A stretch of DNA of 62,576 bases from an uncultured Ruminiclostridium sp. (GTDB lineage Bacteria > Bacillota > Clostridia > Oscillospirales > Ruminococcaceae), in the NCBI GenBank assembly GCA_947627695.1, contig CANQXF010000014.1, positions 1 to 62,576 on the forward strand. Direction: 5' to 3'. The position numbers and the translations under genes were made by a program. Position 1 is the stretch's first letter, and each line of letters starts with the position of its first letter. Below are positions 41,914 to 50,744 of this stretch, piece by piece. The notes under the pieces were generated by a model, which saw nothing but the letters and a program-made list of their open reading frames with translations, did no database searches and was not told the origin of the DNA.

Positions 41914-42774
41914 ATGGATCTATGGTTCAGCGAGTTTCACGCCAAAGGCGTAAAGCTCTCTATAAAGATAACAAAACAGCTTTGCTCCGTGCAAAGCGAT
42001 TTTCAGCAGATAGACGTGTTTGATTCCGAGGAATTCGGAAAATTTCTCACTCTTGACGGCTATATGATGCTCACCGAGCGCGACGAGTTTATTTATCATG
42101 AAATGATAACCCACGTTCCCATGGCTGTAAATCCAGATATAAAAAAAGTCCTTGTTATAGGCGCAGGGGACGGGGGAGCAGTCCGTGAGCTTGCCCGCTA
42201 TAAGACTATCGAAAAGATAGATTTAGTTGAAATAGACGAAAAGGTGGTGGAGGTCTGCAAGGAATATCTTCCCGATATTGCCTGCTGCTTTGATGACCCA
42301 AGACTTACCGTTTATTATCAGGACGGGCTTAAATTTGTCCGCAGGTGCGAAAATGAGTACGACCTTATAATCGTTGACAGCACCGACCCGTTCGGACCGG
42401 GCGAAGGACTGTTCACAAAGGAATTTTACGGCAATTGCTGTAAAGCCCTTACCAAAGATGGTATAATGGTGAACCAATGTGAAAGCCCGTTTTATCAGGA
42501 GGACAGAGTCGCTATGCAGCGCGCCCACAAGCGCATTGTGGAGAGCTTTCCCATAAGCAAGGTATATCAGGCGCATATCCCCACCTATCCGTCGGGACAT
42601 TGGCTTTTCGGCTTTGCAAGCAAGCTTTTTCACCCCATAAAGGATTACGACGGCAAACGCTGGCAGGAACTGGGCATTTCCACCCGCTACTATAATCCTC
42701 AACTGCATATCGGCGCATTTGCCCTGCCCAATTACGTTCAGGAGCTGCTTGAAAACGTGGAGGGAATAGTCTGA
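41914..42774 (+). CDS. speE: Aminopropyltransferase (spermidine synthase)
   Basis: 286 residues. Core motifs: LTLDGYMMLTERDEFIYHEMITHVPM, VLVIGAGDGGAVRELARY, LVEIDEKVVEVCKEYLP, the catalytic YDLIIVDSTDPFGPGEGLFTKEFY and CESPFYQ. Transfers an aminopropyl group from decarboxylated SAM to putrescine, or to agmatine in the route where SpeB acts afterwards. The ATG of speB overlaps its stop, so the two are coupled. Confidence 0.94.
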   Translation: MDLWFSEFHAKGVKLSIKITKQLCSVQSDFQQIDVFDSEEFGKFLTLDGYMMLTERDEFIYHEMITHVPMAVNPDIKKVLVIGAGDGGAVRELARYKTIEKIDLVEIDEKVVEVCKEYLPDIACCFDDPRLTVYYQDGLKFVRRCENEYDLIIVDSTDPFGPGEGLFTKEFYGNCCKALTKDGIMVNQCESPFYQEDRVAMQRAHKRIVESFPISKVYQAHIPTYPSGHWLFGFASKLFHPIKDYDGKRWQELGISTRYYNPQLHIGAFALPNYVQELLENVEGIV

Positions 42775-43625
42775 TGAAAGAAAAAAACATAGAAACCTTT
42801 ATCGCCTGCGACAGCGATTACGAAGCGGCAAAAGCCGTGATATTCGGCGCTCCATTTGACGGCACCACCAGCTACCGCCCGGGTACACGTTTCGGCAGTA
42901 AAGCTATAAGAAGCGAAAGCTACGGAATAGAAACATACAGTCCCTATCAGGACAAGGACCTTGAGGATATCGCCGTTTTTGACGGCGGCGAGCTTGACTT
43001 CCCCTTTGGCAACACTCAGCGTGTTTTGCAAATGATAGAGGAATACACGGCTGATGTTCTGAGTGACGGCAAACTCCCCGTTATGATCGGCGGGGAACAC
43101 CTTGTAACTTTGGGAGCAGTAAGAGCCGCCGCAAAGAAATATCCCGACCTTAATATAATTCATTTTGACGCGCACGCCGACCTGCGTCAGGAATATCTGG
43201 GCGAAGAGCTGTCCCACGCCTGCGTTTTGCGCCGCTGTCATGACATTTTAGGCGACGGCAGGATATTTCAGTTCGGTATCCGTAGCGGCGACCGCGAGGA
43301 ATTTCGCTTTGCCGCAAATCACACATATATGAACAAATTCAACCTTGATACCCTTGACGAAATATGTGATAAAATAAAAGACAAGCCCGTATATTTTACC
43401 ATAGACCTTGACGTGCTGGATTCCTCCGTTTTTCCCGGAACGGGAACTCCCGAGGCGGGAGGGATGTGTTTCAGCGAGCTTATATGGGGCATAATCAAGG
43501 TGGGAAAAACAAACGTAGTGGCGGCGGATATAAACGAGCTTTCCCCGCCCTACGACCCGTCAGGCGTCAGCACAGCCGCTGCCTGCAAGACCCTGCGTGA
43601 GCTTTTGCTTGCAGTTGTCCGCTGA
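42774..43625 (+). CDS. speB: Agmatinase / ureohydrolase
   Basis: 283 residues. The di-manganese ligands are all visible: MIGGEHLVTLG, FDAHADLR, SHACVLRR and TIDLDVLDSS. The FPGTGTPEAGG loop is also typical. It removes urea from agmatine to give putrescine, or from N1-aminopropylagmatine to give spermidine. Starts on the speE stop (overlap of 1 nt). Confidence 0.94.
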   Translation: MKEKNIETFIACDSDYEAAKAVIFGAPFDGTTSYRPGTRFGSKAIRSESYGIETYSPYQDKDLEDIAVFDGGELDFPFGNTQRVLQMIEEYTADVLSDGKLPVMIGGEHLVTLGAVRAAAKKYPDLNIIHFDAHADLRQEYLGEELSHACVLRRCHDILGDGRIFQFGIRSGDREEFRFAANHTYMNKFNLDTLDEICDKIKDKPVYFTIDLDVLDSSVFPGTGTPEAGGMCFSELIWGIIKVGKTNVVAADINELSPPYDPSGVSTAAACKTLRELLLAVVR

Positions 43626-43640
43626 CCGAAAGGAGCATAA

Positions 43641-44291
43641 ATGAACCGTTTACTTGACAGACTTTCTTACAAATTCCGCCGTATCTGCATACCTAATCTT
43701 ATGCTTTATCTTGTTATAGCGATGGCGGGAGTGTATATAGTTGAGCTTTTTGTCCCGAACGTATCCCTTATCAGCTATATGATATTTGACCGTGAGCTGA
43801 TTTTTGCTGGACAGTGGTGGCGTGTGATAACGTGGATACTTATCCCACCGTCAAGCAGTATAATATTCATAATCTTCAGCTTATATTTTTACTATCTCAT
43901 CGGTCTGGGACTTGAGCATAGCTGGGGCAGCTTCAAATTCAACCTCTACTATCTTGTTGGAATAATCGCCACCATAATCGGCGGCTTTATAACAGGCACT
44001 ACGGACAACACATTTCTGAACTACTCTCTCTTTTTCGCCTTTGCGATTTTGTATCCCGATTTTCAGGTCATGCTTTTCTTCTTTATCCCCATAAAGATAA
44101 AATGGCTTGCTTTGGTGGATCTGCTGTTCTTTATCATTTCGCTCATATTCTCCCCTATGTATATAAGAGTTGCGATAATCGCCTCAATGCTTAACTTTAT
44201 CCTGTTTTTCTACGAGGATTTCGGCAAATTTATCAAAAATCAGATCTACTACTTCAAGCACCGCAATAAGTACAAAAATAACAAATATTGA
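43641..44291 (+). CDS. Rhomboid-like membrane protein, apparently without protease residues
   Basis: 216 residues with about six helices in rhomboid order: first helix, then FAGQWWRVITWILIPPSS (the WR loop), YLIGLGLEHSWGSFKFNLYYLVGIIATIIGG (the helix 2 His/Asn region) and a basic C-terminal tail. The catalytic GxSG of helix 4 is missing; the corresponding stretch reads TFLNYSLFFAFAILYP. It is therefore likely a pseudo-rhomboid, which in general binds and guides membrane proteins. Downstream of speB by 15 nt; the functional link to polyamines is not obvious. Confidence 0.78.
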   Translation: MNRLLDRLSYKFRRICIPNLMLYLVIAMAGVYIVELFVPNVSLISYMIFDRELIFAGQWWRVITWILIPPSSSIIFIIFSLYFYYLIGLGLEHSWGSFKFNLYYLVGIIATIIGGFITGTTDNTFLNYSLFFAFAILYPDFQVMLFFFIPIKIKWLALVDLLFFIISLIFSPMYIRVAIIASMLNFILFFYEDFGKFIKNQIYYFKHRNKYKNNKY

Positions 44292-44307
44292 TTTTGAGAG
44301 AAATAAT

Positions 44308-44655
44308 ATGAATTGTAACATCAAGTCATTATATGTATGTGTAAAAGACATGGAAAGAGCAATATCGTTTTATGAAGAATTTTTTGAAAAGAAAGTTACG
44401 GAGAAAGATGATTTATACAGCGTCTTTGACATAAACGGCTTTAGATACGGTTTGTTTGCATATGAAAAGGTGAATGAAAAGCATGTTTTCGGAAGCAATT
44501 GCCTGCCAAGCATCAGTGTTGATAATATAATTGTTCTTAAACAAAAAATCAAAGACAAGGAACTGTGTTTTCCTCTGACGAAAATCGGTGTCAACTGGGT
44601 GACTGAGTTTATTGACTCCGAAGGAAATCACATTGAATTAACTGCACCTATATAA
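44308..44655 (+). CDS. VOC/glyoxalase-family protein
   Basis: 115 residues with the beta-alpha-beta-beta-beta pattern of VOC proteins: IKSLYVCVKDMERAISFYEEFF at the start and NWVTEFIDSEGNHIELTAP at the end. Single-domain members are metal-dependent isomerases, dioxygenases or drug-binding proteins; this one cannot be assigned. The codons are markedly more AT-rich than in the flanking polyamine genes, suggesting a later arrival. Confidence 0.85.
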   Translation: MNCNIKSLYVCVKDMERAISFYEEFFEKKVTEKDDLYSVFDINGFRYGLFAYEKVNEKHVFGSNCLPSISVDNIIVLKQKIKDKELCFPLTKIGVNWVTEFIDSEGNHIELTAPI

Positions 44656-44694
44656 TAAAAGATAATAATTAAAACACGAAAGGAAAAACAAAAA

Positions 44695-45201
44695 ATGGAA
44701 ATCGGCTGCGGCAATGAAGAAATCAAAATTGAGATTCATAACACCGATTCAGGTATTACCGCTCTTACGGTTATAATATTTGTTTTGACGGTTTTATTCT
44801 CAGCATTTACAATAACATACTTCTCTCCTGTATTGTTATTGATTACGCTGCTGCTCTGCGGACTGTTTATAGCTTTCATATATTTATCTGATTATCGACC
44901 TATGGTGATTTGGTCTGATGGAAATTATTTATATTGGAAATGTGTTTGCAGATTACATAGTTTAAAGCTCAGCGATATTACAGATATTTGCTGCAAACCT
45001 TATTCTGTGCACTCTCGCTATGAAACACAGCAGCGTATCCGTTTGACGCTGTGCACAAAGATAGAAACGGATAATGAGATCGAGTTTAATGACAGTGTAG
45101 ATACAGGTAAACTCCTTGATGAAAAACTCAGCGGTATAAATGCAGATGTTCCGCTTATTCAGCTTTATGATTATCTGAGATCAAATTGCTGCTTAAATTG
45201 A
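44695..45201 (+). CDS. Unknown two-helix membrane protein
   Basis: 168 residues. Two membrane helices at about 22-44 and 46-66 separated by a very short turn, then a strand-rich cytoplasmic domain (DGNYLYWKCVCRLHSLKLSDITDICCKP) resembling bacterial PH-like domains. AT-rich like the VOC gene before it. Its SD leader (acgaaaggaaaaacaaaaatgg) repeats almost exactly in front of the next gene. Function unknown. Confidence 0.7.
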   Translation: MEIGCGNEEIKIEIHNTDSGITALTVIIFVLTVLFSAFTITYFSPVLLLITLLLCGLFIAFIYLSDYRPMVIWSDGNYLYWKCVCRLHSLKLSDITDICCKPYSVHSRYETQQRIRLTLCTKIETDNEIEFNDSVDTGKLLDEKLSGINADVPLIQLYDYLRSNCCLN

Positions 45202-45235
45202 AATTTTTATTTATAAAACGAAAGGAAAAACAAAA

Positions 45236-46444
45236 ATGGGAAAATGTCTTATAATCGGCTGCGGCGGCGTAGCAGGCGTAGCTATCCACAAATGCTGCCA
45301 GAACGACAAAGTGTTCGAGGGAATAATGATAGCCAGCCGCACCAAATCCAAATGCGACAAAATAAAGGCTGAAATAGAGGCGGCAGGCAAAAGCAAAACT
45401 GTTATCGAAACCGCACAGGTGAACGCCGATAACGTGGACGAGCTTATAGCGCTGATAAACAGCTACAAGCCCGACGTTGTGCTGAACCTCGCCCTGCCTT
45501 ATCAGGACCTTACCATAATGGAAGCCTGCCTTGCCACAAAAACAAATTATGTTGATACCGCAAACTACGAGCCGCCCAATACCGCAAAATTCGAGTACAA
45601 ATGGCAGTGGGCTTACCGTGAAAAATTCAAGGAGGCAGGTATAACCGCCCTTTTGGGCAGCGGCTTTGACCCCGGCGTTACGGGCGTATTCTGTGCCTAT
45701 GCTATGAAGCATTATTTTGACGAGATAAACTATATCGACATTCTCGACTGCAACGGCGGCGACCACGGCTATCCCTTTGCCACCAACTTCAATCCTGAAA
45801 TAAATATCCGTGAAGTAAGCGCAAACGGCAGCTACTGGGAAAACGGCGGCTGGGTAGAAACCAAGCCTATGGAGATAAAGCGTGTTTACAACTTTGAGGG
45901 CGTAGGCGAAAAGGATATGTACCTGCTCCACCATGAGGAGCTTGAGAGCCTTGCCCTGAACATCAAGGGAATAAAGCGCATACGTTTCTTTATGACCTTC
46001 GGACAAAGCTATTTAACTCACCTAAAATGTCTTGAGAACGTGGGAATGACTTCGATAGAACCCATAGAATTTGAGGGCAAGCAGATAGTGCCTCTGCAAT
46101 TTTTGAAAGCCGTTCTCCCCGACCCTGCCTCCCTCGGTCCCCGAACCAAGGGCAAAACCAACATCGGCTGCATAATGCAGGGCAAAAAGGACGGCAAGGA
46201 TGTAAAATATTACGTCTACAACATCTGCGACCATCAGGAATGCTACAAAGAGGTGGGAAGTCAGGCTATAAGCTACACCACAGGCGTTCCCGCCATGATA
46301 GGCGCAATGTTACTGATGAATAAAACATGGAGTGGCGCAGGCGTGTTCAACATTGAGGAGTTTGACCCCGATCCGTTTATGGACGCGCTTAACAAGTGGG
46401 GGCTCCCTTGGAAAGAAACCTTTGACCCCACGCTGGTAGACTGA
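45236..46444 (+). CDS. Carboxynorspermidine/carboxyspermidine dehydrogenase
   Basis: 402 residues. N-terminal Rossmann motif GCGGVAGVAIHKC near 9-21, then ALPYQDLTIMEACLATKTNYVDTANYE and LLGSGFDPGVTGVFCAYA, typical of saccharopine dehydrogenase-type carboxy(nor)spermidine synthases. Condenses putrescine (or diaminopropane) with aspartate semialdehyde using NADPH to give carboxyspermidine. Followed 4 nt later by the decarboxylase, forming a full second spermidine route. Confidence 0.92.
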   Translation: MGKCLIIGCGGVAGVAIHKCCQNDKVFEGIMIASRTKSKCDKIKAEIEAAGKSKTVIETAQVNADNVDELIALINSYKPDVVLNLALPYQDLTIMEACLATKTNYVDTANYEPPNTAKFEYKWQWAYREKFKEAGITALLGSGFDPGVTGVFCAYAMKHYFDEINYIDILDCNGGDHGYPFATNFNPEINIREVSANGSYWENGGWVETKPMEIKRVYNFEGVGEKDMYLLHHEELESLALNIKGIKRIRFFMTFGQSYLTHLKCLENVGMTSIEPIEFEGKQIVPLQFLKAVLPDPASLGPRTKGKTNIGCIMQGKKDGKDVKYYVYNICDHQECYKEVGSQAISYTTGVPAMIGAMLLMNKTWSGAGVFNIEEFDPDPFMDALNKWGLPWKETFDPTLVD

Positions 46445-46448
46445 TTTT

Positions 46449-47585
46449 ATGAACGATTTTGAACAGCTTATGAGCGTAAAGACCCCCGCCTACATAATTG
46501 ACGGGGAACAGCTCAGAAAAAATCTTGAACTTCTTCATCAGGTAGAAATCGCCAGCGGCGCGCACATTCTCCTTGCGCAGAAATGCTACTCCGTCTATCA
46601 GACCTACCCGTTGATAGGGAAGTACATCAGCGGATGTACTGCCAGCGGACTTTACGAGGCACGTCTGGGCCACGAGAAAATGGGAAAGGAAAATCACATT
46701 TTTTCCCCTGCCTATTCAGATGAGGAGTTTGACGAAATACTCGACATCTGCGACCACATCAGCTTCAACAGCGTTTCCCAGTGGGAAAAGTTCAGACAGC
46801 GTGCCCAAAGCTCCGCCAAAAAGCCGAGCTGCGGAATAAGAGTAAACCCCGAACATTCCACCCAGTCCCACGGTATCTACGACCCCTGCGCCCCTTTTTC
46901 AAGGCTCGGAGCCACTCGCAGCAGCTTTAAAAACGGATTGCCTGACGGCATAGAGGGACTTCATTTTCACACTCTTTGCGAGCAGAACGCTGACGCTCTT
47001 GCTGAAACGGCGAAAGCCTTTGAGGAAAAATTCGCCGATTTTCTTCCCAAAATAAAGTGGCTGAATATGGGCGGCGGACATCACATAACCCGTTCTGATT
47101 ACGACGTAGATCTGCTTGTAAAAATCGTAAAGCATTTCACGGAAACCTACGGCGTGACCGTTTACCTTGAGCCAGGCGAGGCAGTAGCGCTTAACGCAGG
47201 CTGGCTTGCGTCGACTGTTCTTGACACCGTACACAACGGTATGGATATTGCTATACTTGACGTTTCCGCCGCCTGTCATATGCCCGACGTGCTGGAAATG
47301 CCCTACCGACCCAATATCGTAAACGCAGGCGAACCAAACGAAAAACCCTATACTTATCGCCTAGGTGGGAACACCTGTCTTGCTGGGGACATTATCGGGG
47401 ATTACAGCTTTGACCGCCCGCTGAAAGCAGGCGACCGCCTTTTCTTTGAGGATATGGCGATATATTCTATCGTGAAAAACAACACCTTCAACGGAATGGC
47501 ACTGCCAAGCATATATTTGTACGAGAATGGCGAAGTTAAGCTGCTCCGTCAGTTCGGCTACGGGGATTTTAAAAACAGACTATAA
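46449..47585 (+). CDS. nspC: Carboxynorspermidine decarboxylase
   Basis: 378 residues, PLP enzyme of the alanine racemase-like fold. LLAQKCYSV near 37-45 holds the PLP lysine; SGCTASGLYEARLG, GIRVNPEHSTQSHGIYDPCAPFSRLG, GLHFHTLCEQ, NMGGGHHIT and EPGEA line the active site, and the GGNTCLAGDIIGDY segment carries the catalytic Cys. Removes CO2 from carboxyspermidine to give spermidine. Coupled to the dehydrogenase gene. Confidence 0.95.
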   Translation: MNDFEQLMSVKTPAYIIDGEQLRKNLELLHQVEIASGAHILLAQKCYSVYQTYPLIGKYISGCTASGLYEARLGHEKMGKENHIFSPAYSDEEFDEILDICDHISFNSVSQWEKFRQRAQSSAKKPSCGIRVNPEHSTQSHGIYDPCAPFSRLGATRSSFKNGLPDGIEGLHFHTLCEQNADALAETAKAFEEKFADFLPKIKWLNMGGGHHITRSDYDVDLLVKIVKHFTETYGVTVYLEPGEAVALNAGWLASTVLDTVHNGMDIAILDVSAACHMPDVLEMPYRPNIVNAGEPNEKPYTYRLGGNTCLAGDIIGDYSFDRPLKAGDRLFFEDMAIYSIVKNNTFNGMALPSIYLYENGEVKLLRQFGYGDFKNRL

Positions 47586-47780
47586 AAAAGTGAAATTATT
47601 TTGCAGATTTTGATACAAGTCCGAGGAACCCCAAAAATACGCCTTTGCAGTGTAATTTTTTGCTTGCGGCGTGAAAGTGTACTGGAGCGACAACAATTGA
47701 CGTACTCTCATTTTTTAATACGATTTATGAATAAGTGGATATTTCCGCCCAGCAAATCGGGATCTGAAAGGAAGATATTT
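47586..47780 (+). other. Gap of 195 nt with a repeat-like segment and a weak promoter
   Basis: The first 100 nt (about 47601-47690) keep readable stretches in several frames and differ from the AT-rich style of other gaps here, which suggests part of a dispersed repeat or a decayed ORF. TTGACG (47697-47702) and TACGAT (47719-47724), spacer 16, may start the MazG-like gene. No coding function can be supported. Confidence 0.35.
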
Positions 47781-48107
47781 ATGACTGATTTTAGCATCAA
47801 TGAAATGCTAGATATGCAAAAACAGCTTCAGGATAAATATAAGGATAAATGGGAAAAAATTTCTTATGAAACAGGTAAAAATAAGCTGCTTTGGATGATA
47901 GGCGAAATTGGTGAAGTGATCGATGTTGTCAAAAAGAACGGAGATCTTGAGGCGTGCAAGGATGTTGAATTAAGAAAACACCTTGTTGAAGAAATGGCCG
48001 ATGTTCTGATGTATTACAATGATGTTATGCTATGTTATAATATATCTGCCGACGAATTAAAACAGGCATATACAGAAAAGTTTGAAAAAAATATGACGCA
48101 TTGGTAA
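47781..48107 (+). CDS. MazG-like nucleotide pyrophosphohydrolase
   Basis: 108 residues from ATG 47781 after GAAAGGAAG. All-alpha fold with the MazG metal-binding pattern: LLWMIGEIGEVIDVVKKNG (ExxE) and HLVEEMADVLMYYNDVM (ExxD). Such enzymes hydrolyse unusual or damaged nucleoside triphosphates to monophosphates. It is an isolated gene; a hairpin at 48153-48173 lies between it and the Bce module. Confidence 0.85.
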   Translation: MTDFSINEMLDMQKQLQDKYKDKWEKISYETGKNKLLWMIGEIGEVIDVVKKNGDLEACKDVELRKHLVEEMADVLMYYNDVMLCYNISADELKQAYTEKFEKNMTHW

Positions 48108-48199
48108 ATTCATATTTTTCTGTTTGTATCAAAATCGAAAAGAGCATATAACAGCCGTCCCACAAGGGCGGCTTGTTCACTGAAAAGAAAGGAACGAAT

Positions 48200-48871
48200 A
48201 TGTACAAGCTGATGATAGTTGAGGACGACAAGGGAATTGCCGAGGCGCTTGCCGACCTTGCAAGGAACTGGGAATTTAACGTTCACACAGTAGAAAATTT
48301 TCGTAATGTGATGAGCGAATACTCCGACTTTCAGCCCCACATTATCCTTCTTGACATATCTCTGCCTTTCTTTGACGGCTATCACTGGTGCAGTGAGATA
48401 CGAAAAATATCAAGCGTTCCCATAATATTCATCTCCTCCGCCTCCGACAATATGAATATGATAATGGCAATGAATATGGGAGCAGATGATTTCATAGCAA
48501 AGCCCTTTGACCAGAATGTGCTTATTGCAAAGATCCACGCTCTCCTTCGCCGCACATACGATTTTGCGGACAGCGTTCCGATACTTGAGCATAAAGGCGC
48601 ATTTCTGAACACGGGAAACGGCACTCTTATGTATATGGATAAGCCCATCCCACTTTCCAAAAACGAATACAGAATACTTCTCTGTTTAATGGAAAGCAAG
48701 GGTAAGGTAGTGAGCAGGGAAAAGCTTATGGAACGCCTTTGGAAAACCGATATTTTCATTGACGAGAACACCTTGACTGTAAACGTGAACCGCCTGCGGA
48801 AAAAGTTGGACGCATCGGGGCTTTCCGATTTTATCACCACAAAATTCGGAGTGGGCTACATCGTTGAATAA
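48200..48871 (+). CDS. Response regulator, OmpR/BceR type
   Basis: 223 residues from ATG 48200. Receiver domain with acidic pocket VEDD, phospho-acceptor D52 (ILLDISLP) and Lys in AKPF; the output is a winged helix ending in SKNEYRILLCLMESKGKVVSREKLMERLW and VNRLRKKLDASGLSDFITTKFGVGYIVE. First of four genes in a Bce-type antimicrobial peptide module. Probable target: the promoter before the ABC genes. Confidence 0.92.
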   Translation: MYKLMIVEDDKGIAEALADLARNWEFNVHTVENFRNVMSEYSDFQPHIILLDISLPFFDGYHWCSEIRKISSVPIIFISSASDNMNMIMAMNMGADDFIAKPFDQNVLIAKIHALLRRTYDFADSVPILEHKGAFLNTGNGTLMYMDKPIPLSKNEYRILLCLMESKGKVVSREKLMERLWKTDIFIDENTLTVNVNRLRKKLDASGLSDFITTKFGVGYIVE

Positions 48872-48883
48872 AAAGGAGCAGAT

Positions 48884-49873
48884 ATGAAACTGTTTTTTGC
48901 TTACCTCAGACAGCGTGCCGTTGTTATAATCGCTTTTCTGCTGTTTTTTGCAATATTTGCCGTTTCCTTTATTCTCTATCATCTTCCTTTGCAGGCGGTG
49001 CTGTACCCGGCTCTTTTGTGTGCAGTTCTGGGAATTGTCATTATGATTTTTGATTATCTCAGAGTATGGAAAAATCATAAGATCCTCACCTCCGCCGCAA
49101 ATTTCACAGAGGAAATGATAGCCTCGCTTCCTCCGCACATTACGATCAATGAGAAAGATTATCAGGATATTATAATAAAGCTGGTGGAGGAAATCGCTCA
49201 GCTGCAAAACAGCTTTCTTGTCCGTTACCGTGATACGGTGGATTATTACACATTGTGGGTCCATCAGATAAAAACTCCCATAGCGTCTATGCGCCTTACG
49301 CTGGAAAACGAGGATTCTCCTCTTTCCCGCAAGCTAAATCAACAGCTTTTCAGGATAGAGCAGTATGTGGAAATGGTTTTGGCGTATCTCCGCCTTGATT
49401 CCTCCTCAACAGACTACGTTTTCAAGGAACATGAGATAGACGCCGTCGTAAAGCAGGCAGTGAAAAAATTCGCCTCCGAATTTATAAACGAAAAGATAAC
49501 TCTTGAATACGCCCCGCTTCAAGGAAAAGTTATAACCGATGATAAATGGCTCTCCTTTGTAATCGAACAGATTTTATCCAACTCCTTAAAATATACCAAA
49601 GAGGGAAAGATAAGAATTTATATGAAAGAGCCCTTGCTCCTTTGCATTGAGGACACAGGTATAGGCATAGCGCCACAGGATCTGCCCAGAATATTTGAAA
49701 AGGGCTATACAGGGCTTAACGGCAGAACCGACAAAAAAGCCAGCGGTATTGGACTGTACTTATGCAAAAGGATTTGCGACAATCTGGGTGTAAAAATAAC
49801 GGCATATTCTCAGCTTGACAAGGGAACGGCTATTTGCCTTGACCTTCGCCAGTATGAACTTAAAAAAGATTGA
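48884..49873 (+). CDS. Sensor histidine kinase, BceS type (intramembrane-sensing)
   Basis: 329 residues. Two N-terminal helices (about 10-33 and 37-57) with almost no external loop, as in BceS kinases that sense through their ABC permease partner. Phospho-acceptor H127 in WVHQIKTPIASM; ATPase motifs NSLKYTKEGK, EDTGIGI and GIGLYLCKRICDNLG. It begins 12 nt after the regulator gene. Confidence 0.92.
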   Translation: MKLFFAYLRQRAVVIIAFLLFFAIFAVSFILYHLPLQAVLYPALLCAVLGIVIMIFDYLRVWKNHKILTSAANFTEEMIASLPPHITINEKDYQDIIIKLVEEIAQLQNSFLVRYRDTVDYYTLWVHQIKTPIASMRLTLENEDSPLSRKLNQQLFRIEQYVEMVLAYLRLDSSSTDYVFKEHEIDAVVKQAVKKFASEFINEKITLEYAPLQGKVITDDKWLSFVIEQILSNSLKYTKEGKIRIYMKEPLLLCIEDTGIGIAPQDLPRIFEKGYTGLNGRTDKKASGIGLYLCKRICDNLGVKITAYSQLDKGTAICLDLRQYELKKD

Positions 49874-49875
49874 TT

Positions 49876-49893
49876 TCTTACAAAAATGTAAGA
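49876..49893. promoter_or_regulatory. BceR-type binding site before the ABC genes
   Basis: TCTTACA-AAAA-TGTAAGA is a perfect inverted repeat that fits the known Bce-type motif TnACA-N4-TGTAA. A second AAATGTAAG half-site follows at about 49904-49912. A TAAAAT -10-like element lies near 49945, so the site is placed upstream of the promoter, as for activation. Confidence 0.7.
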
Positions 49894-49979
49894 TTTTATC
49901 GGGAAATGTAAGCCTTTTCTATGGCGAGCGTTTCCCTTTTCTGTTAAAATAAAGACAGAAAATTTTCGGAGGAGAAAAT

Positions 49980-50744
49980 ATGAGCATATTGGAAGTGAAC
50001 GCACTGCGGAAAATATATTCCTCACGTCTTGGCAGCAATAAAACTGTTGCGCTGAAAAACGTGGATTTTACCGTTGAAAGCGGAGAATATACTGCGATAA
50101 TGGGAGAATCAGGCTCAGGCAAAACCACCCTGCTGAATATTCTTGCTGCGCTTGACAAGCCGACAGGCGGCAGTGTTTTCCTTGACGGAATGGACCTGTC
50201 AAAGATAAAGGATTCAGCAGCTGCGGCTTTTCGCAGGGATAATCTCGGCTTTGTATTTCAGGAATTCAACTTGCTTGACACCTTCACCATAGAGGATAAC
50301 ATTTATCTTCCCCTTGTCCTTGCAGGAACAAGCTACAAGCAAATGCACGAACGCCTTGTTCCAATCGCTGAAAAGCTGGGAATAACAGAGCTCCTGAAAA
50401 AATATCCTTACGAGGTATCAGGCGGCCAGAAACAGCGTGCGGCGGTAGCGAGAGCCATAATCACCGACCCCAAGCTGATACTTGCCGACGAGCCCACAGG
50501 CGCTCTTGATTCAAAAGCCACCGACGAGCTGTTAAGACTGTTCAGAGAGATAAACAAAGCGGGACGCACTATCCTTATGGTGACCCATTCGGTAAAAGCC
50601 GCAAGCTCCGCAGACCGTGTTCTTTTCATAAAGGACGGGGAAGTTTATCACCAGCTTTACAGAGAGGAACAAAGCGACGAGCAGCTTTATCAGAAAATAT
50701 CCGAAACCCTCACAATGCTTGCGACAGGCGGTGAAAACAAATGA
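49980..50744 (+). CDS. ABC transporter ATPase, BceA type
   Basis: 254 residues, one ABC domain. Walker A GESGSGKTT near 43-51, Q-loop FVFQEFNLLDTFT, signature VSGGQKQRAAVARA, Walker B LILADEPTGALD, switch His in VTHS. Powers the BceB-type permease, which frees the lipid II cycle from peptide antibiotics such as bacitracin. Overlaps the permease start by 4 nt. Confidence 0.94.
   Translation: MSILEVNALRKIYSSRLGSNKTVALKNVDFTVESGEYTAIMGESGSGKTTLLNILAALDKPTGGSVFLDGMDLSKIKDSAAAAFRRDNLGFVFQEFNLLDTFTIEDNIYLPLVLAGTSYKQMHERLVPIAEKLGITELLKKYPYEVSGGQKQRAAVARAIITDPKLILADEPTGALDSKATDELLRLFREINKAGRTILMVTHSVKAASSADRVLFIKDGEVYHQLYREEQSDEQLYQKISETLTMLATGGENK

Noticed and set aside
46389-47279. Minus-strand frames within nspC
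   Set aside because: Shadows of a gene with clear decarboxylase motifs.
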